From positions 95,806 through 159,805 of the forward strand of contig JAHHTU010000001.1 in the NCBI GenBank assembly GCA_020024455.1: a stretch of DNA of 64,000 bases, read 5' to 3'. The notes beneath the pieces are model-generated. The model worked only from the letters and a program-made list of their open reading frames with translations, did not search any database and was not told where the DNA came from. A program made the position numbers and the translations under genes. Every line of letters begins with the position of its first letter. Position 1 is the first letter of the stretch. This document shows positions 7,232 to 16,160 of the stretch, piece by piece. This DNA is from Anaerotignum sp. (lineage in GTDB: Bacteria > Bacillota > Clostridia > Lachnospirales > Anaerotignaceae).

Positions 7232-10006
7232 ATGGGGTTTTATATTGCCGAAATTCGCAGATTGCGACGGGAATTGAAAGAGGCATATACAGCAGGAGAA
7301 TATAAAAAGGCGCTCATTTTGGGTAAAAATATATTGGAACAATATTTTGAAAACGGTGATGCAGAAACATTGGAGTATGCATTTGATATGAATAATTTGG
7401 GTGTTATTTTTGACAGTATGGGGATGTATCAAAAGGCAGCGGAGTATTATCAAAAAGCCGCAAACCTCAAACAACAAAAGGCAGGAGATACCTTATCTTA
7501 TGCGGATACATTAAACAATTTAGCCATTATGTACAACCAAATGGAAGAATATGAAAAAGCACTGGAACTGCATCAAAAAGTGTTGCAAATTCGGGAAAAT
7601 AAGTTGGGTAAAAATCATATAGATACCATACACGCATTATTTCATATTGGCAATACATATGAAGACATGAAAGTATACGAAAAAGCACTGGAATACCAAC
7701 AAAAAGCATTGGAACACGCAAGATTGACAAAGGATTTCCCAAAATTGGAACAATCGGATATTTTTGCAAGTTTGGCAAGTGTTTATGAAGTTTTGGGCAA
7801 TTACAAAAAGGCGATTCCAAACTATGAAACATCTGTCAATTTTATGGAAAAAGAAAATGCAGAGCATACGTTTTCTTATATGATGCGTACACTGTCTTTG
7901 GCAGAAGTATGCGAAAAAGCAGGCTTGAACGCTTGGGCTGTGACATATTGCGAAAAAGCCATTCAAATACGCAGAAGTTTGATGGAAGGCGGGCATTTGG
8001 ATTTTATCAATAGTTTGAACAGTTTGGGGGCAATTTGCAGCAAAGCGGGTATGTATGAAAAGTCTTTGGCTTGTCATGAGGAAATATTGGGCTTGGTGAC
8101 CAATGTATTGGGACATGAACATTTGTTTTATGCAGATACCGTGGATTTGATGAGCCGAGATTATGCAGGTTTGGGACAGTACAAAAAAGCATTGGATTTG
8201 AATTTGCAAGCCATAGAACAAAAACAACAAAATCTGGGCAAAGACCATATACAATGTGCGGTTTCTTTTATGAGTTTGGGTATGTTGTACGAAAAAATGG
8301 GGGAATATGAAAATGCTTGGGACGCATACAGACAAGCATTGCAAATTCGATTGGATAAAACCGATGAAACGTCGATATTGTATATAGATACATTGGAGTA
8401 TATGGTGCGGTTTTTGGCAAAACGGGGGGCATATGATGCGGCTGTGCGTTTTATGAAAAAAGTGGTGGATATCAGAAAAAAAACAAAGAACGAATATCGC
8501 AACGATTACATGAAAAGTCTTTCTTTTTTTGCACAAATGCAACTACAAAATAAAGACGCTTTGGCGGCAGAACAAATTTGTGAAGAAATGCAACAGACCA
8601 TCAAACAATGGTATCATGAAAAACACCCGAAATATGCAAAAGTTTTGGTATATACAGCGAATATTTATTTGGCAGAACAAAAATATGAACAGGCAAAAGC
8701 ATACTTGGAACAAGCTGCCGCATTACAAAAAGAGTTGTTAGATGAAGACAATCCACAATATTTGCATACATTGGGATTGTTGGCAGATGTGGCAATCAAG
8801 CAACAGGATTTTGCGGCTGCTGCCGAGTATTATTTGACACAGAACGATGCCAATTTTGAAGAAACCGCAGAAGAATTACGGGACGCAGCCGAAATTTTGA
8901 TGAAAGTGGCAGTTTGCAAATTGGCGGAGGGCAACAGGAAAAAAGCCACAGCGTATTACAAAGAGGCAGAAGAAAAGTTGCAACATAGCGAATTGGAACA
9001 GACAGAAGGATTCGCACAGTATCAACAGCGGTATCAAAATGCATTGGAAAGCGGCACAGTACAATGGCAGGCAGAGCATACCATGTTGCAGAAAAATCAA
9101 AATATCAGAAAAAACATCAAGTGTCTGGAACATATCTGGCAAAAGCAGAAAGAAGATGGTGTTTGGCAAGATGAAATTTCCGCACAACTGCCTGATATTA
9201 TTGGAGCATTATATGCACAGCACAAAAAGAAAAAAGAGGCAGAAAAATGGTATCAGATTTTGGAAGAAGATGCAGAAGGTCTGGTATATGCACAATCTTG
9301 TTACCGAAAAGGACAGCAGTTGTATGCAGCAGGGCATTATACGCAGGCTTTGCAGGCGTATAACCATGGAAAAAACTATTTGGAGGAATATCAGACACCG
9401 GATAGTGAAATCTATGTAAAAATATTAGATGGTATGGGGGATTGTTGGCAGGGGTTGCAAGATACCAAAAAAGCATTAAAAATGTATGTACCGGCAGTCA
9501 CATTGTATCAAAAACAAGCGTTTTTCAAAGATTTGTTTTATATGAAGTTATTGGAAAAAACGGCAAAACTGCTCGCAGAAGAAAAAAGATATCAGGAAGC
9601 TGTGGAGCAATACAGCGAATGGGCGTTGTTATATCAAGCATACAAGGGAGAAGATGAAACGTTTTCCAATATATTGCTCAAAACCGCACAGTGCCACATT
9701 GCACAGGGGAATCACTCCCAAGGGGATACTTTGCTGGCAAGAGTGCTTTTGTTGGGCGGAAAAGATGGCAGAGATACACTGTCTTATGCAAAATTATGTG
9801 ACAAAGTCGGTCGCCTGTATGCAAGCAACAATAGTTTGGAGCGTGCGCTGGATACATTGTCTTTGACCTACGAAAAAAACAGAAACGGTGAAAAATGCAT
9901 GACAAAACAGGGGTTTTCCACGTTTTTGACCGTATTGCAAAAATTGGGCGATGAAAAACGATATGCTGCCGCAAAAGAAGGCAAAAAATTAGAAGAAAGC
10001 TGTTGA
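7232..10006 (+). CDS. Very large tetratricopeptide-repeat protein
   Basis: A 924-residue protein made almost entirely of TPR units, many of the kinesin-light-chain spacing (about 42 residues), with recurring patterns such as YxxALxLHQKVLxIRE and YEKALEYQQKALE. There is no signal peptide, membrane segment or catalytic motif, so it is a cytoplasmic scaffold of unknown partner. The first 450 residues have the most regular repeats; the later part is more diverged. It starts at ATG 7232 after GGAGAGGAG, 3 bases downstream of recX, and its stop codon lies inside the -35 element of the L21 promoter. Repeat-rich proteins like this cannot be assigned by sequence alone. Confidence 0.85.
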   Translation: MGFYIAEIRRLRRELKEAYTAGEYKKALILGKNILEQYFENGDAETLEYAFDMNNLGVIFDSMGMYQKAAEYYQKAANLKQQKAGDTLSYADTLNNLAIMYNQMEEYEKALELHQKVLQIRENKLGKNHIDTIHALFHIGNTYEDMKVYEKALEYQQKALEHARLTKDFPKLEQSDIFASLASVYEVLGNYKKAIPNYETSVNFMEKENAEHTFSYMMRTLSLAEVCEKAGLNAWAVTYCEKAIQIRRSLMEGGHLDFINSLNSLGAICSKAGMYEKSLACHEEILGLVTNVLGHEHLFYADTVDLMSRDYAGLGQYKKALDLNLQAIEQKQQNLGKDHIQCAVSFMSLGMLYEKMGEYENAWDAYRQALQIRLDKTDETSILYIDTLEYMVRFLAKRGAYDAAVRFMKKVVDIRKKTKNEYRNDYMKSLSFFAQMQLQNKDALAAEQICEEMQQTIKQWYHEKHPKYAKVLVYTANIYLAEQKYEQAKAYLEQAAALQKELLDEDNPQYLHTLGLLADVAIKQQDFAAAAEYYLTQNDANFEETAEELRDAAEILMKVAVCKLAEGNRKKATAYYKEAEEKLQHSELEQTEGFAQYQQRYQNALESGTVQWQAEHTMLQKNQNIRKNIKCLEHIWQKQKEDGVWQDEISAQLPDIIGALYAQHKKKKEAEKWYQILEEDAEGLVYAQSCYRKGQQLYAAGHYTQALQAYNHGKNYLEEYQTPDSEIYVKILDGMGDCWQGLQDTKKALKMYVPAVTLYQKQAFFKDLFYMKLLEKTAKLLAEEKRYQEAVEQYSEWALLYQAYKGEDETFSNILLKTAQCHIAQGNHSQGDTLLARVLLLGGKDGRDTLSYAKLCDKVGRLYASNNSLERALDTLSLTYEKNRNGEKCMTKQGFSTFLTVLQKLGDEKRYAAAKEGKKLEESC

Positions 10007-10034
10007 CAGACACAAATACCTGTGATAGTATAAT
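10003..10034 (+). promoter_or_regulatory. Promoter of the L21-Prp-L27 operon
   Basis: TTGACA (10003-10008) overlaps the TGA stop of the TPR gene. Two possible -10 sequences follow: TAGTAT (10026-10031, 17-base spacer) and TATAAT (10029-10034, 20-base spacer). Confidence 0.65.
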
Positions 10035-10042
10035 GAAGTATG

Positions 10043-10112
10043 TCAGCCGCATGGAGAGGTTCTGTAAAATCAAAGAATGGCTTTGATTACCGTATCCAGC
10101 GAGTAAATTGCG
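10043..10112 (+). ncRNA. Probable ribosomal protein L21 leader
   Basis: The leader between promoter and rplU contains GCCGCATGGAGAGG and, after a hairpin built on ATCAAAG/CTTTGAT, CCGTATCCAGCGAG. I recognise this pair of segments as typical of the Firmicutes L21 leader, an element thought to let L21 control its own mRNA. Assigned from memory of the motif; a covariance-model search would settle it. Confidence 0.65.
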
Positions 10113-10125
10113 AGGAGGTGTTTTC

Positions 10126-10431
10126 ATGTACGCAATTATTGAAACTGGTGGAAAACAGTACAAAGTAGCAGAAGGCGATATCATCACAGTGGAAAAACTG
10201 GGTGTGGAAGCAGGTCAGGAATACAAATTTGACAAAGTTCTGGTACTGGCAAAAGATGGCAATGTAAAAGTTGGTGCTCCTTATGTAGAAGGCGCTGCTG
10301 TTACAGCATCTGTAATCGGTGACGGTAAAGGTAAAAAAGTGGTGGTTTACAAATACAAACCTAAAAAAGGTTTCCACAAGAAAAACGGTCACAGACAACC
10401 TTTCACAAAATTACAGATTACATCTATCTAA
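10126..10431 (+). CDS. rplU: 50S ribosomal protein L21
   Basis: A 101-residue protein that begins MYAIIETGGKQYKV and contains the L21 C-terminal block KYKPKKGFHKKNGHRQ. It binds 23S rRNA in the large subunit. ATG 10126 lies 5 bases after GAGGAGGTG; an in-frame TTG at 10108 lies before that site and is not the start. It heads the conserved Firmicutes order rplU-prp-rpmA. Confidence 0.98.
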   Translation: MYAIIETGGKQYKVAEGDIITVEKLGVEAGQEYKFDKVLVLAKDGNVKVGAPYVEGAAVTASVIGDGKGKKVVVYKYKPKKGFHKKNGHRQPFTKLQITSI

Positions 10432-10433
10432 TC

Positions 10434-10766
10434 ATGATAAACGCAAAGATTTATCAAAAGCAAAAGAAAATCTGTGCATTTGAAATATCCGGTCATGCAG
10501 GATATGCACCCGCAGGCGAAGATATCGTTTGTGCGGCGGTGACTGTATTGACATTGAACACGGTCAATGCCATTGAGGCTTTTACCGATGTCCCGTTCAA
10601 GGCAGAAGCTGATGAGAAAAAGGGCGGATATTTGAAAGTAACATTCCCTTTGGAGGGAATGGAGGACAAGCAGGTGCAGCTTTTGCTGCAAACCATGAAA
10701 TTGGGTTTGTCCGGCATTGAAACGGAATATAACGAATATATGACTTTGAATATTGAGGAGGTGTAA
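10434..10766 (+). CDS. prp: Ribosomal-processing cysteine protease Prp
   Basis: Prp removes the N-terminal extension of ribosomal protein L27 in Firmicutes. This 110-residue copy has the catalytic pair H21 (SGHAGYA) and C33 (EDIVCAAVT) at the expected spacing. It lies 2 bases after rplU and 2 bases before rpmA. Its substrate, the next gene, has the matching cleavage motif, so the call rests on both motif and context. Confidence 0.95.
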   Translation: MINAKIYQKQKKICAFEISGHAGYAPAGEDIVCAAVTVLTLNTVNAIEAFTDVPFKAEADEKKGGYLKVTFPLEGMEDKQVQLLLQTMKLGLSGIETEYNEYMTLNIEEV

Positions 10767-10768
10767 GT

Positions 10769-11059
10769 ATGTTCAGATTAAACCTTCAATTCTTCGCACA
10801 CCACAAAGGCGGCGGTTCCACAAAGAACGGTCGTGACTCCAATGCAAAAAGATTGGGTGCAAAACGTGCAGACGGTCAGTTTGTATTGGCTGGTAATATT
10901 TTATACACACAACGTGGTACAAAAATCCACCCCGGTAACAACGTAGGCAAAGGCGGCAATGATACATTGTTCGCTTTGGTTGACGGTCGTGTAAAATATG
11001 AAAGAAAAGGCAGAAACAAAAAACAGGTTTCCGTATACCCTGTTGAAATTGCTGAATAA
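10769..11059 (+). CDS. rpmA: 50S ribosomal protein L27 with cleavable N-terminal extension
   Basis: A 96-residue L27. Residues 1-9 (MFRLNLQFF) form the Firmicutes-type extension; cleavage by Prp is expected between F9 and A10, exposing AHHKGGGSTKNGRDS near the peptidyl-transferase centre. The sequence then follows the L27 family to the end. It is the last gene before a terminator that separates it from obgE. Confidence 0.98.
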   Translation: MFRLNLQFFAHHKGGGSTKNGRDSNAKRLGAKRADGQFVLAGNILYTQRGTKIHPGNNVGKGGNDTLFALVDGRVKYERKGRNKKQVSVYPVEIAE

Positions 11060-11068
11060 GACTTTGGA

Positions 11069-11099
11069 GGCTTCAAATGGCAACATTTGAAGCCTTTTT
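11069..11099 (+). terminator. Rho-independent terminator after rpmA
   Basis: An 11-base stem (11069-11079 with 11084-11094), a GCAA tetraloop and five T. Confidence 0.93.
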
Positions 11100-11165
11100 C
11101 GTGAAAAGCAAATCTTTTTTGCTTCTGACGAAAAAGAACACAAAGAAAGGATTTGAGGTGATACA

Positions 11166-12440
11166 ATGTTTGTAGATAGAGTTAAAATTCATGTAAAAGG
11201 CGGAAACGGCGGAAATGGCATGGTTTCTTTTTATCGTGCAAAATATATTACCCATGGTGGCCCTGATGGCGGCGATGGCGGCAGAGGCGGCGATGTCGTT
11301 TTTGTTGGTGACGAAAGTATGGGGACATTGATGGATTTTCGTTACAAAAGAATGTTCAAAGCACAAAATGGCGAAAACGGCGGCAAAAGAAACTGTTTCG
11401 GTAAAGATGGCGAAAGCATTTATATCAAAGTGCCTGTGGGAACTGTCATTCGTGAGGCGGAAAGCAACAAAGTGATGGCAGATATTACCAAACATGGCGA
11501 AGAAAAAATTCTCATTCAAGGCGGCAAAGGCGGCAAAGGCAATCAGCACTTTGCAACACCCACAAGACAAGCACCCCGTTATGCGGAACAAGGCAGAGTG
11601 GCAAAAGAATATGATGTCATTTTAGAATTGAAATTGATTGCAGATGTGGGCTTGATTGGATTCCCGAATGTCGGCAAATCCACATTGTTGTCTATGGTAA
11701 CCAATGCAAATCCCAAAATTGCAAACTATCATTTTACCACATTAGCTCCCAATTTGGGTGTTGTGGAAGGCAGATTTGGGGACAGCTTTGTTTTGGCAGA
11801 TATTCCCGGTTTGGTGGAAGGTGCAAGCGAAGGGGTTGGCTTGGGACACGCATTTTTGCGTCATGTGGAACGTACAAAAGTATTTATTCATGTGGTGGAC
11901 GCAGCAGGCGTGGAAGGCGATGACCCTGTGGAAAATGTACGCAAAATCAATCAGGAATTGAAAACATACAATCCCGAATTGATGAAACGTCCGCAAGTGA
12001 TTGCGGCAAATAAAACCGACATTCCCGGTGCAGAGGAAAATGTTGCAAGATTGAAAGCGGTATACGAAAAAGAAGGTTTTACCGTGTTCCCCATTTCTGC
12101 GGCAACCAACAAAGGCTTGGACGAACTTTTGACAAAAGTTGGCGAAATTTTACGCAATTATCCCGAAGATATCGTATTTGAAGAAGAATACGAAGAATAT
12201 GATGAAGTGGCTGTGGATAAAGAACCATTTACTATTGACATTGAGGACGATGTGTATGTGGTGCGTGGTGTTGGTGTGGAAAAAATGATTGGCTATACCA
12301 ATATCGAAACAGAAAAAGGTTTTGCATTCTTCCAAAGATATTTGAAAGAAAAAGGTATTATTGAGGCATTGGAAGAAAAAGGTATCGAAGAAGGCGATAC
12401 CGTGCAAATTTACGATATGCAGTTTGAATTCTGGAAATAA
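11166..12440 (+). CDS. obgE: GTPase Obg (ribosome assembly and stress GTPase)
   Basis: A 424-residue protein with all three family domains: the glycine-rich N-terminal fold (residues 1-158, repeated GGxGGxG), the G domain with the P-loop GFPNVGKST at 165-173, switch DIPGLVEGA and NKTD, and the Firmicutes C-terminal OCT domain (about 350-424). Obg binds the 50S subunit and responds to guanine nucleotides. ATG 11166 follows AAGGATTTGAGGTG. It commonly sits downstream of rpmA, as here. Terminators on both sides make it a single-gene unit or one with read-through from L27. Confidence 0.97.
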   Translation: MFVDRVKIHVKGGNGGNGMVSFYRAKYITHGGPDGGDGGRGGDVVFVGDESMGTLMDFRYKRMFKAQNGENGGKRNCFGKDGESIYIKVPVGTVIREAESNKVMADITKHGEEKILIQGGKGGKGNQHFATPTRQAPRYAEQGRVAKEYDVILELKLIADVGLIGFPNVGKSTLLSMVTNANPKIANYHFTTLAPNLGVVEGRFGDSFVLADIPGLVEGASEGVGLGHAFLRHVERTKVFIHVVDAAGVEGDDPVENVRKINQELKTYNPELMKRPQVIAANKTDIPGAEENVARLKAVYEKEGFTVFPISAATNKGLDELLTKVGEILRNYPEDIVFEEEYEEYDEVAVDKEPFTIDIEDDVYVVRGVGVEKMIGYTNIETEKGFAFFQRYLKEKGIIEALEEKGIEEGDTVQIYDMQFEFWK

Positions 12441-12443
12441 TGA

Positions 12444-12488
12444 AAATCCATTTTGTGAGAGTGTATTCTTTTGCAAAATGGGTTTTTT
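12444..12488 (+). terminator. Terminator after obgE
   Basis: Arms 12444-12455 and 12475-12486 pair (with G-U pairs) and end in eight T. Confidence 0.75.
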
Positions 12489-12520
12489 TTATGGTAAAAT
12501 GAAACAAAGGGGTGATGACG

Positions 12521-13105
12521 TTGCAATATCAAAGGGAAATATTTGCAAAATATACAAAAAAGACCATTCGTGTGTATCAGGCGTATCATGAGCAAATTGC
12601 CAAAGAAGCATTAAGATTACAAAACTTTGGGGAAAATTACAATGTCAATCGTATGACATGGATAAAACCATCATTTTTATGGATGATGCATCGTTCTGGT
12701 TGGGGAACGAAAAAAAATCAGGAATGGATATTAGCCATAGATATCCATCGGGCAGTATTTGATGATTTTTTGAAACAGGCAGTGTTGACTTCTCCGCAAG
12801 TACACGCATTGGATGGAAAACAATGGGAAAAAGCATTCGCAGAAACACTGGTATATTGTCAATGGGACCCAGATAGAAACAGTAACGGAGATGCAATCGG
12901 CAGAGCCGCTATACAAATCGGAATAAAAGGAGAGGCAATGCAGCAATTTTTGCAACATGGTATTTTACAAATAGAAGATATGACACCTTATGTGAGAAAA
13001 TGGAACACACAAAGAAAAGCAGGGAAACTTAATCCAAAACAATTACCAGTAGAAGAAAAATATGTTGTAACAGATACCACAATACGGAAAAGATTAGGTA
13101 TGTAA
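12521..13105 (+). CDS. DUF4291 domain protein
   Basis: About 194 residues and matching the DUF4291 family throughout: IRVYQAYHEQIA near the start, RMTWIKPSFLWMMHRSGWG in the middle, NQEWILAIDIHR after it and VQWDP-like CQWDPDR further on. The biochemical role of the family is not known to me. The start is uncertain: TTG 12521 lies 8 bases after AAAGGGG, while ATG 12515 and GTG 12512 overlap that site. A small gene follows after 14 bases and shares its terminator. The pair sits between obgE and the M16 genes, where it interrupts housekeeping genes, which hints at an acquired two-gene cassette. Confidence 0.85.
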   Translation: MQYQREIFAKYTKKTIRVYQAYHEQIAKEALRLQNFGENYNVNRMTWIKPSFLWMMHRSGWGTKKNQEWILAIDIHRAVFDDFLKQAVLTSPQVHALDGKQWEKAFAETLVYCQWDPDRNSNGDAIGRAAIQIGIKGEAMQQFLQHGILQIEDMTPYVRKWNTQRKAGKLNPKQLPVEEKYVVTDTTIRKRLGM

Positions 13106-13119
13106 GACAGGAGGTTATG

Positions 13120-13575
13120 ATGGAATACCCAAAAATAGATTTGGAAAAATTACCAACAGTGATGGATTTGATTGAAAAAGCCGGAGAATTGATGGAAACA
13201 CAGGCAATAGAAAATAATAAGGAATTGCAAGACATCGAAAAAGAATTGCAAACATTGACAGGGAAATCGGATTTGTCTGTGCTGGATTTCAACTATTATT
13301 GGGCATCAGAATCGTTGGAAACTGTGGCAAAAAAGGCGTTGTTTGAGAAGCCACAAAAAAGGGTACTACAACCAAAAGAAATCAAGGAAATGGTGCTACA
13401 TATTTTAGAGCAGGAAGAAGCGGTGATGGATTGGCAATTAGAGTTTTTGGAGGTGTGTACAGAGTTACCAATCACAGATTATATTTTTTATCCAGATGAT
13501 ATGGGGTTATCTATGGAGGCAACATTGGAAGAAATCGCAGAAAAAATCATTTTGGATTGTCAAGCAGAACAATAA
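13120..13575 (+). CDS. Small acidic hypothetical partner of the DUF4291 gene
   Basis: A 151-residue, strongly acidic, mostly helical protein of unknown family, without membrane or secretion signals. The ATG at 13120 lies 5 bases after AGGAGG; ATG 13117 is only 2 bases from it. It is co-directional with and 14 bases behind the DUF4291 gene and is closed by a terminator. Its acidity and pairing resemble an immunity or antitoxin partner, but nothing in the sequence proves that. Confidence 0.75.
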   Translation: MEYPKIDLEKLPTVMDLIEKAGELMETQAIENNKELQDIEKELQTLTGKSDLSVLDFNYYWASESLETVAKKALFEKPQKRVLQPKEIKEMVLHILEQEEAVMDWQLEFLEVCTELPITDYIFYPDDMGLSMEATLEEIAEKIILDCQAEQ

Positions 13576-13604
13576 AAGCAACGGATATGCTCCGTTGCTT
13601 TTTT
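13574..13604 (+). terminator. Rho-independent terminator of the DUF4291 pair
   Basis: A 12-base stem (13574-13585 with 13591-13602), a 5-base loop and a T run. Confidence 0.92.
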
Positions 13605-13674
13605 ACTGCCTCAAAATGGCATACGATTGTTATTTTTGGGAAATACTATCCAAAAGCCGATGGAGGTGGGAACA

Positions 13675-14904
13675 ATGCAAAAAACAGAAAAACATTGTCG
13701 TATGTTTTATGTGGAAGGCGAAAAAATGAAAACAAATGCATACTTAGGGTTGTATCGTGTGCCATTGACCAGAGAAAATGCCACAGAGCTTGCTGTTTTG
13801 GCAGAAGTTTTGAAAAGTGGTACAGAACATTACCCCAATGTCATCAAATTGGCAATAGCCGCAGAAGAATTATATGGGGCTTTATGGGATATCCATTTGG
13901 TGAAAAAAGGGGCAGAAGTTTGGTTTTCGTATTCTTTGGAAGTGCTGAAAAATGTTTCGGAACAAGAGGCATTATCTTTTTTGTGTGAATTGATGCAAAA
14001 ACCGTATATGGAACAAGGGTTGTTTCCGGAAGATACCGTCAAACGCTGCAAAGAGATTGTCAAAAAGCGATTGCTTGCCGCAGAAGACGATAAGCGTGCA
14101 TTTGCCGCAAAACAATGTTTGGCGTTGACAGCAGAAGGAAATGGTGCGGGTGTTTGTGCAGACGGATATTTGGAAGATTTGGCGTATGTAACAGCACATA
14201 CTGTCACAAAACAGTTTTTGTCCATACAGCATCACGCTGCATTGTATCTGTTTTTTTGTGGGGAACATGAAGGACGACAGATTTTGAAAAAATGGAAAAA
14301 TATGTTGCAAATTTCCACAGATACGCTTTGGTGTTATCCGCAAAATGAGATTGCACCCAAAGAATTGCAACGAAAACAGGAACAAAAGCAAATGATACAA
14401 GCAAGGGTGGCAATGGGATTTTTGTTGCCGCAAAAGCAGGAAATGTTATACGGATTACAAGTGTTGTGCGAGGTGTTGGGCGGGAGTGCAAATGCGTTGT
14501 TGTTCAAAGAAATCAGAGAAAAACAAGGGCTTTGTTATGATATTTCCATGCGTTGCGATACGGTGACAGGTATGGCATTTGTGGAAACAGGTGTTTCTCC
14601 AAAACAAGTGAACCATACCATAAAAGAGATACAACGTATGCTAAAAGAAGTGGCAGAGCATGGTGTGGCAGAAAATTTGTTGCAGGAAGCAAAAACAATG
14701 CTTTGTCAAAGATATGAAAATTTTGCAGACCATACATGGGCAATGCTCAATTTTACAGCAGAACAATTTATTTTTGGACAAGCATACACGTTGGAAGATG
14801 CAACAAAAGCATTGCAGTCTGTGACGCAAAAACAAATACAAAAAATTGCAAGGCAACTGGTTTGTCAAGCGATTTATGTATTATCAGAGGAGGGAGAAGC
14901 ATGA
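13675..14904 (+). CDS. M16-family protein, EF-P 5-aminopentanol modification-associated (YfmF/YmfF type)
   Basis: A 409-residue M16-fold protein without the HxxEH zinc motif, so it is the non-catalytic member of the pair, as in the Bacillus YmfF/YmfH couple that affects modification of elongation factor P. Family features include a C-terminal half with GSANALLFKEIREKQGLCYDIS, the typical second M16 domain pattern. ATG 13675 follows GGAGGTGGG. The stop overlaps the start of the catalytic partner by 4 bases (ATGA), so the two are translated together. The exact role in EF-P modification is taken from the family, not visible here. Confidence 0.85.
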   Translation: MQKTEKHCRMFYVEGEKMKTNAYLGLYRVPLTRENATELAVLAEVLKSGTEHYPNVIKLAIAAEELYGALWDIHLVKKGAEVWFSYSLEVLKNVSEQEALSFLCELMQKPYMEQGLFPEDTVKRCKEIVKKRLLAAEDDKRAFAAKQCLALTAEGNGAGVCADGYLEDLAYVTAHTVTKQFLSIQHHAALYLFFCGEHEGRQILKKWKNMLQISTDTLWCYPQNEIAPKELQRKQEQKQMIQARVAMGFLLPQKQEMLYGLQVLCEVLGGSANALLFKEIREKQGLCYDISMRCDTVTGMAFVETGVSPKQVNHTIKEIQRMLKEVAEHGVAENLLQEAKTMLCQRYENFADHTWAMLNFTAEQFIFGQAYTLEDATKALQSVTQKQIQKIARQLVCQAIYVLSEEGEA

Positions 14905-16142
14905 GTGTTTTGAAATATGCCGCAGGTGACCAAGTGGTCAGAGATAAAACATCTTGGGGTATGGAGTGTATCTTTTATCCCAAAAGACAATTTGGTGAAA
15001 AAATGGCAATGTTGGTTGTGCCGTTTGGTGCGAATGCAACCGGTTGGAAATCAGAAGAAAATGCTGTGATATTTCCAAAGGGTGTGGCACATTTTATAGA
15101 GCATAAAGTGTTTCAGCAAAAATGGGGAGATGCCTTTGTGCAGTTTGGCAAACAGGGAGCTTCTGCCAATGCGTTTACAGATGGTGAAAAAACGGTATAT
15201 TATTTCATTTGCCGAGAAAATTTTGATGAAAACTTAAAGTTGCTACTGGATTTTATACAACACCCTGTTTTTACACAGGAGGACACAGAACAGGAAAAAG
15301 AAATCATATGCAGTGAAATTGCAATGTATGACGATAACCCCAGTTGGGCGGTGTATTATCAAATGATGGAGCAGTTATACCCAGACCACCCCATACACAC
15401 ACCGATTGCAGGCACAGAGCAAAGTGTCAGAAAAACAAAAGCCGTTGATTTGAAAATGGTATATGAAAGTGCCTATTTGCCACAAAAATATTGCTTGGTG
15501 TGCAGTGGTAACATACAGCCAAGAAAAGTGATGACATTTGCCGAACAAATGCAACCCAAAAGAGAAACAGGAAAGATACAATGGCAAAATGCAGAAAATG
15601 AATCTGTGACATTGTATGCAGAAAAACAAATGGGATTGCAACAGCCTGTATTTCAAATTGGCATACCTGTGCAAAAACAAGAAATGGATTTGCGGAAAAA
15701 AATTGCATTTGATATCTTGTTGGAAATTTGGGCAGGGGAGAGCAGTCCCTTTTATGCACAGGCGTATCAAAAACAATGGCTGGATATGCCGCTGGGCAGT
15801 CGGTATCTGGCAGGCAGAGGATATGCGTTTTGTGCTTTTTTCGGAAGCGGACAGTATGCCAATACCGTCAAGGAGGCATTGCAAAAGCATATGGAACGAT
15901 TGCAACAAAATGGTATCACAGAAACGACGTTTGAACGCATCCGAAAAAAATATATTGGGCAAATACTGCGTATGTTCCAATCGGTATCGGATTTGTGTAT
16001 GATGCAGGCAGAACTTTGTCAATATCAGTCGGATTTGAGTGATTATTTTCGTATGTCCAAAGATTTATGCAAAACAGATGTAGAAAAACTGTTGCAAAAT
16101 ATGCCTGTGAAAGATAAAATGGTTCTATCTATAATTCGATAG
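14901..16142 (+). CDS. M16-family zinc peptidase, EF-P modification-associated (YfmH/YmfH type)
   Basis: A 413-residue protein with the inverted zinc motif H64-F-I-E67-H68 (AHFIEHKVF) and the distal glutamate in EKEIICSEIAMY, so it is probably an active metallopeptidase. The flanking text (GASANAFTDGEKTVYYF, DNPSWAVYYQM) is typical of the family. ATG 14901 overlaps the stop of the upstream non-catalytic partner. Longer upstream in-frame readings start inside that gene and are not real. lgt follows after 18 bases. Confidence 0.9.
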   Translation: MSVLKYAAGDQVVRDKTSWGMECIFYPKRQFGEKMAMLVVPFGANATGWKSEENAVIFPKGVAHFIEHKVFQQKWGDAFVQFGKQGASANAFTDGEKTVYYFICRENFDENLKLLLDFIQHPVFTQEDTEQEKEIICSEIAMYDDNPSWAVYYQMMEQLYPDHPIHTPIAGTEQSVRKTKAVDLKMVYESAYLPQKYCLVCSGNIQPRKVMTFAEQMQPKRETGKIQWQNAENESVTLYAEKQMGLQQPVFQIGIPVQKQEMDLRKKIAFDILLEIWAGESSPFYAQAYQKQWLDMPLGSRYLAGRGYAFCAFFGSGQYANTVKEALQKHMERLQQNGITETTFERIRKKYIGQILRMFQSVSDLCMMQAELCQYQSDLSDYFRMSKDLCKTDVEKLLQNMPVKDKMVLSIIR

Positions 16143-16160
16143 ATAGAAAGAAGGGATTGT

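Noticed and set aside
14736..14900. N-terminal extension of the catalytic M16 protein
   Set aside because: It overlaps the upstream gene; ATG 14901 has the ribosome-binding site and the family start.
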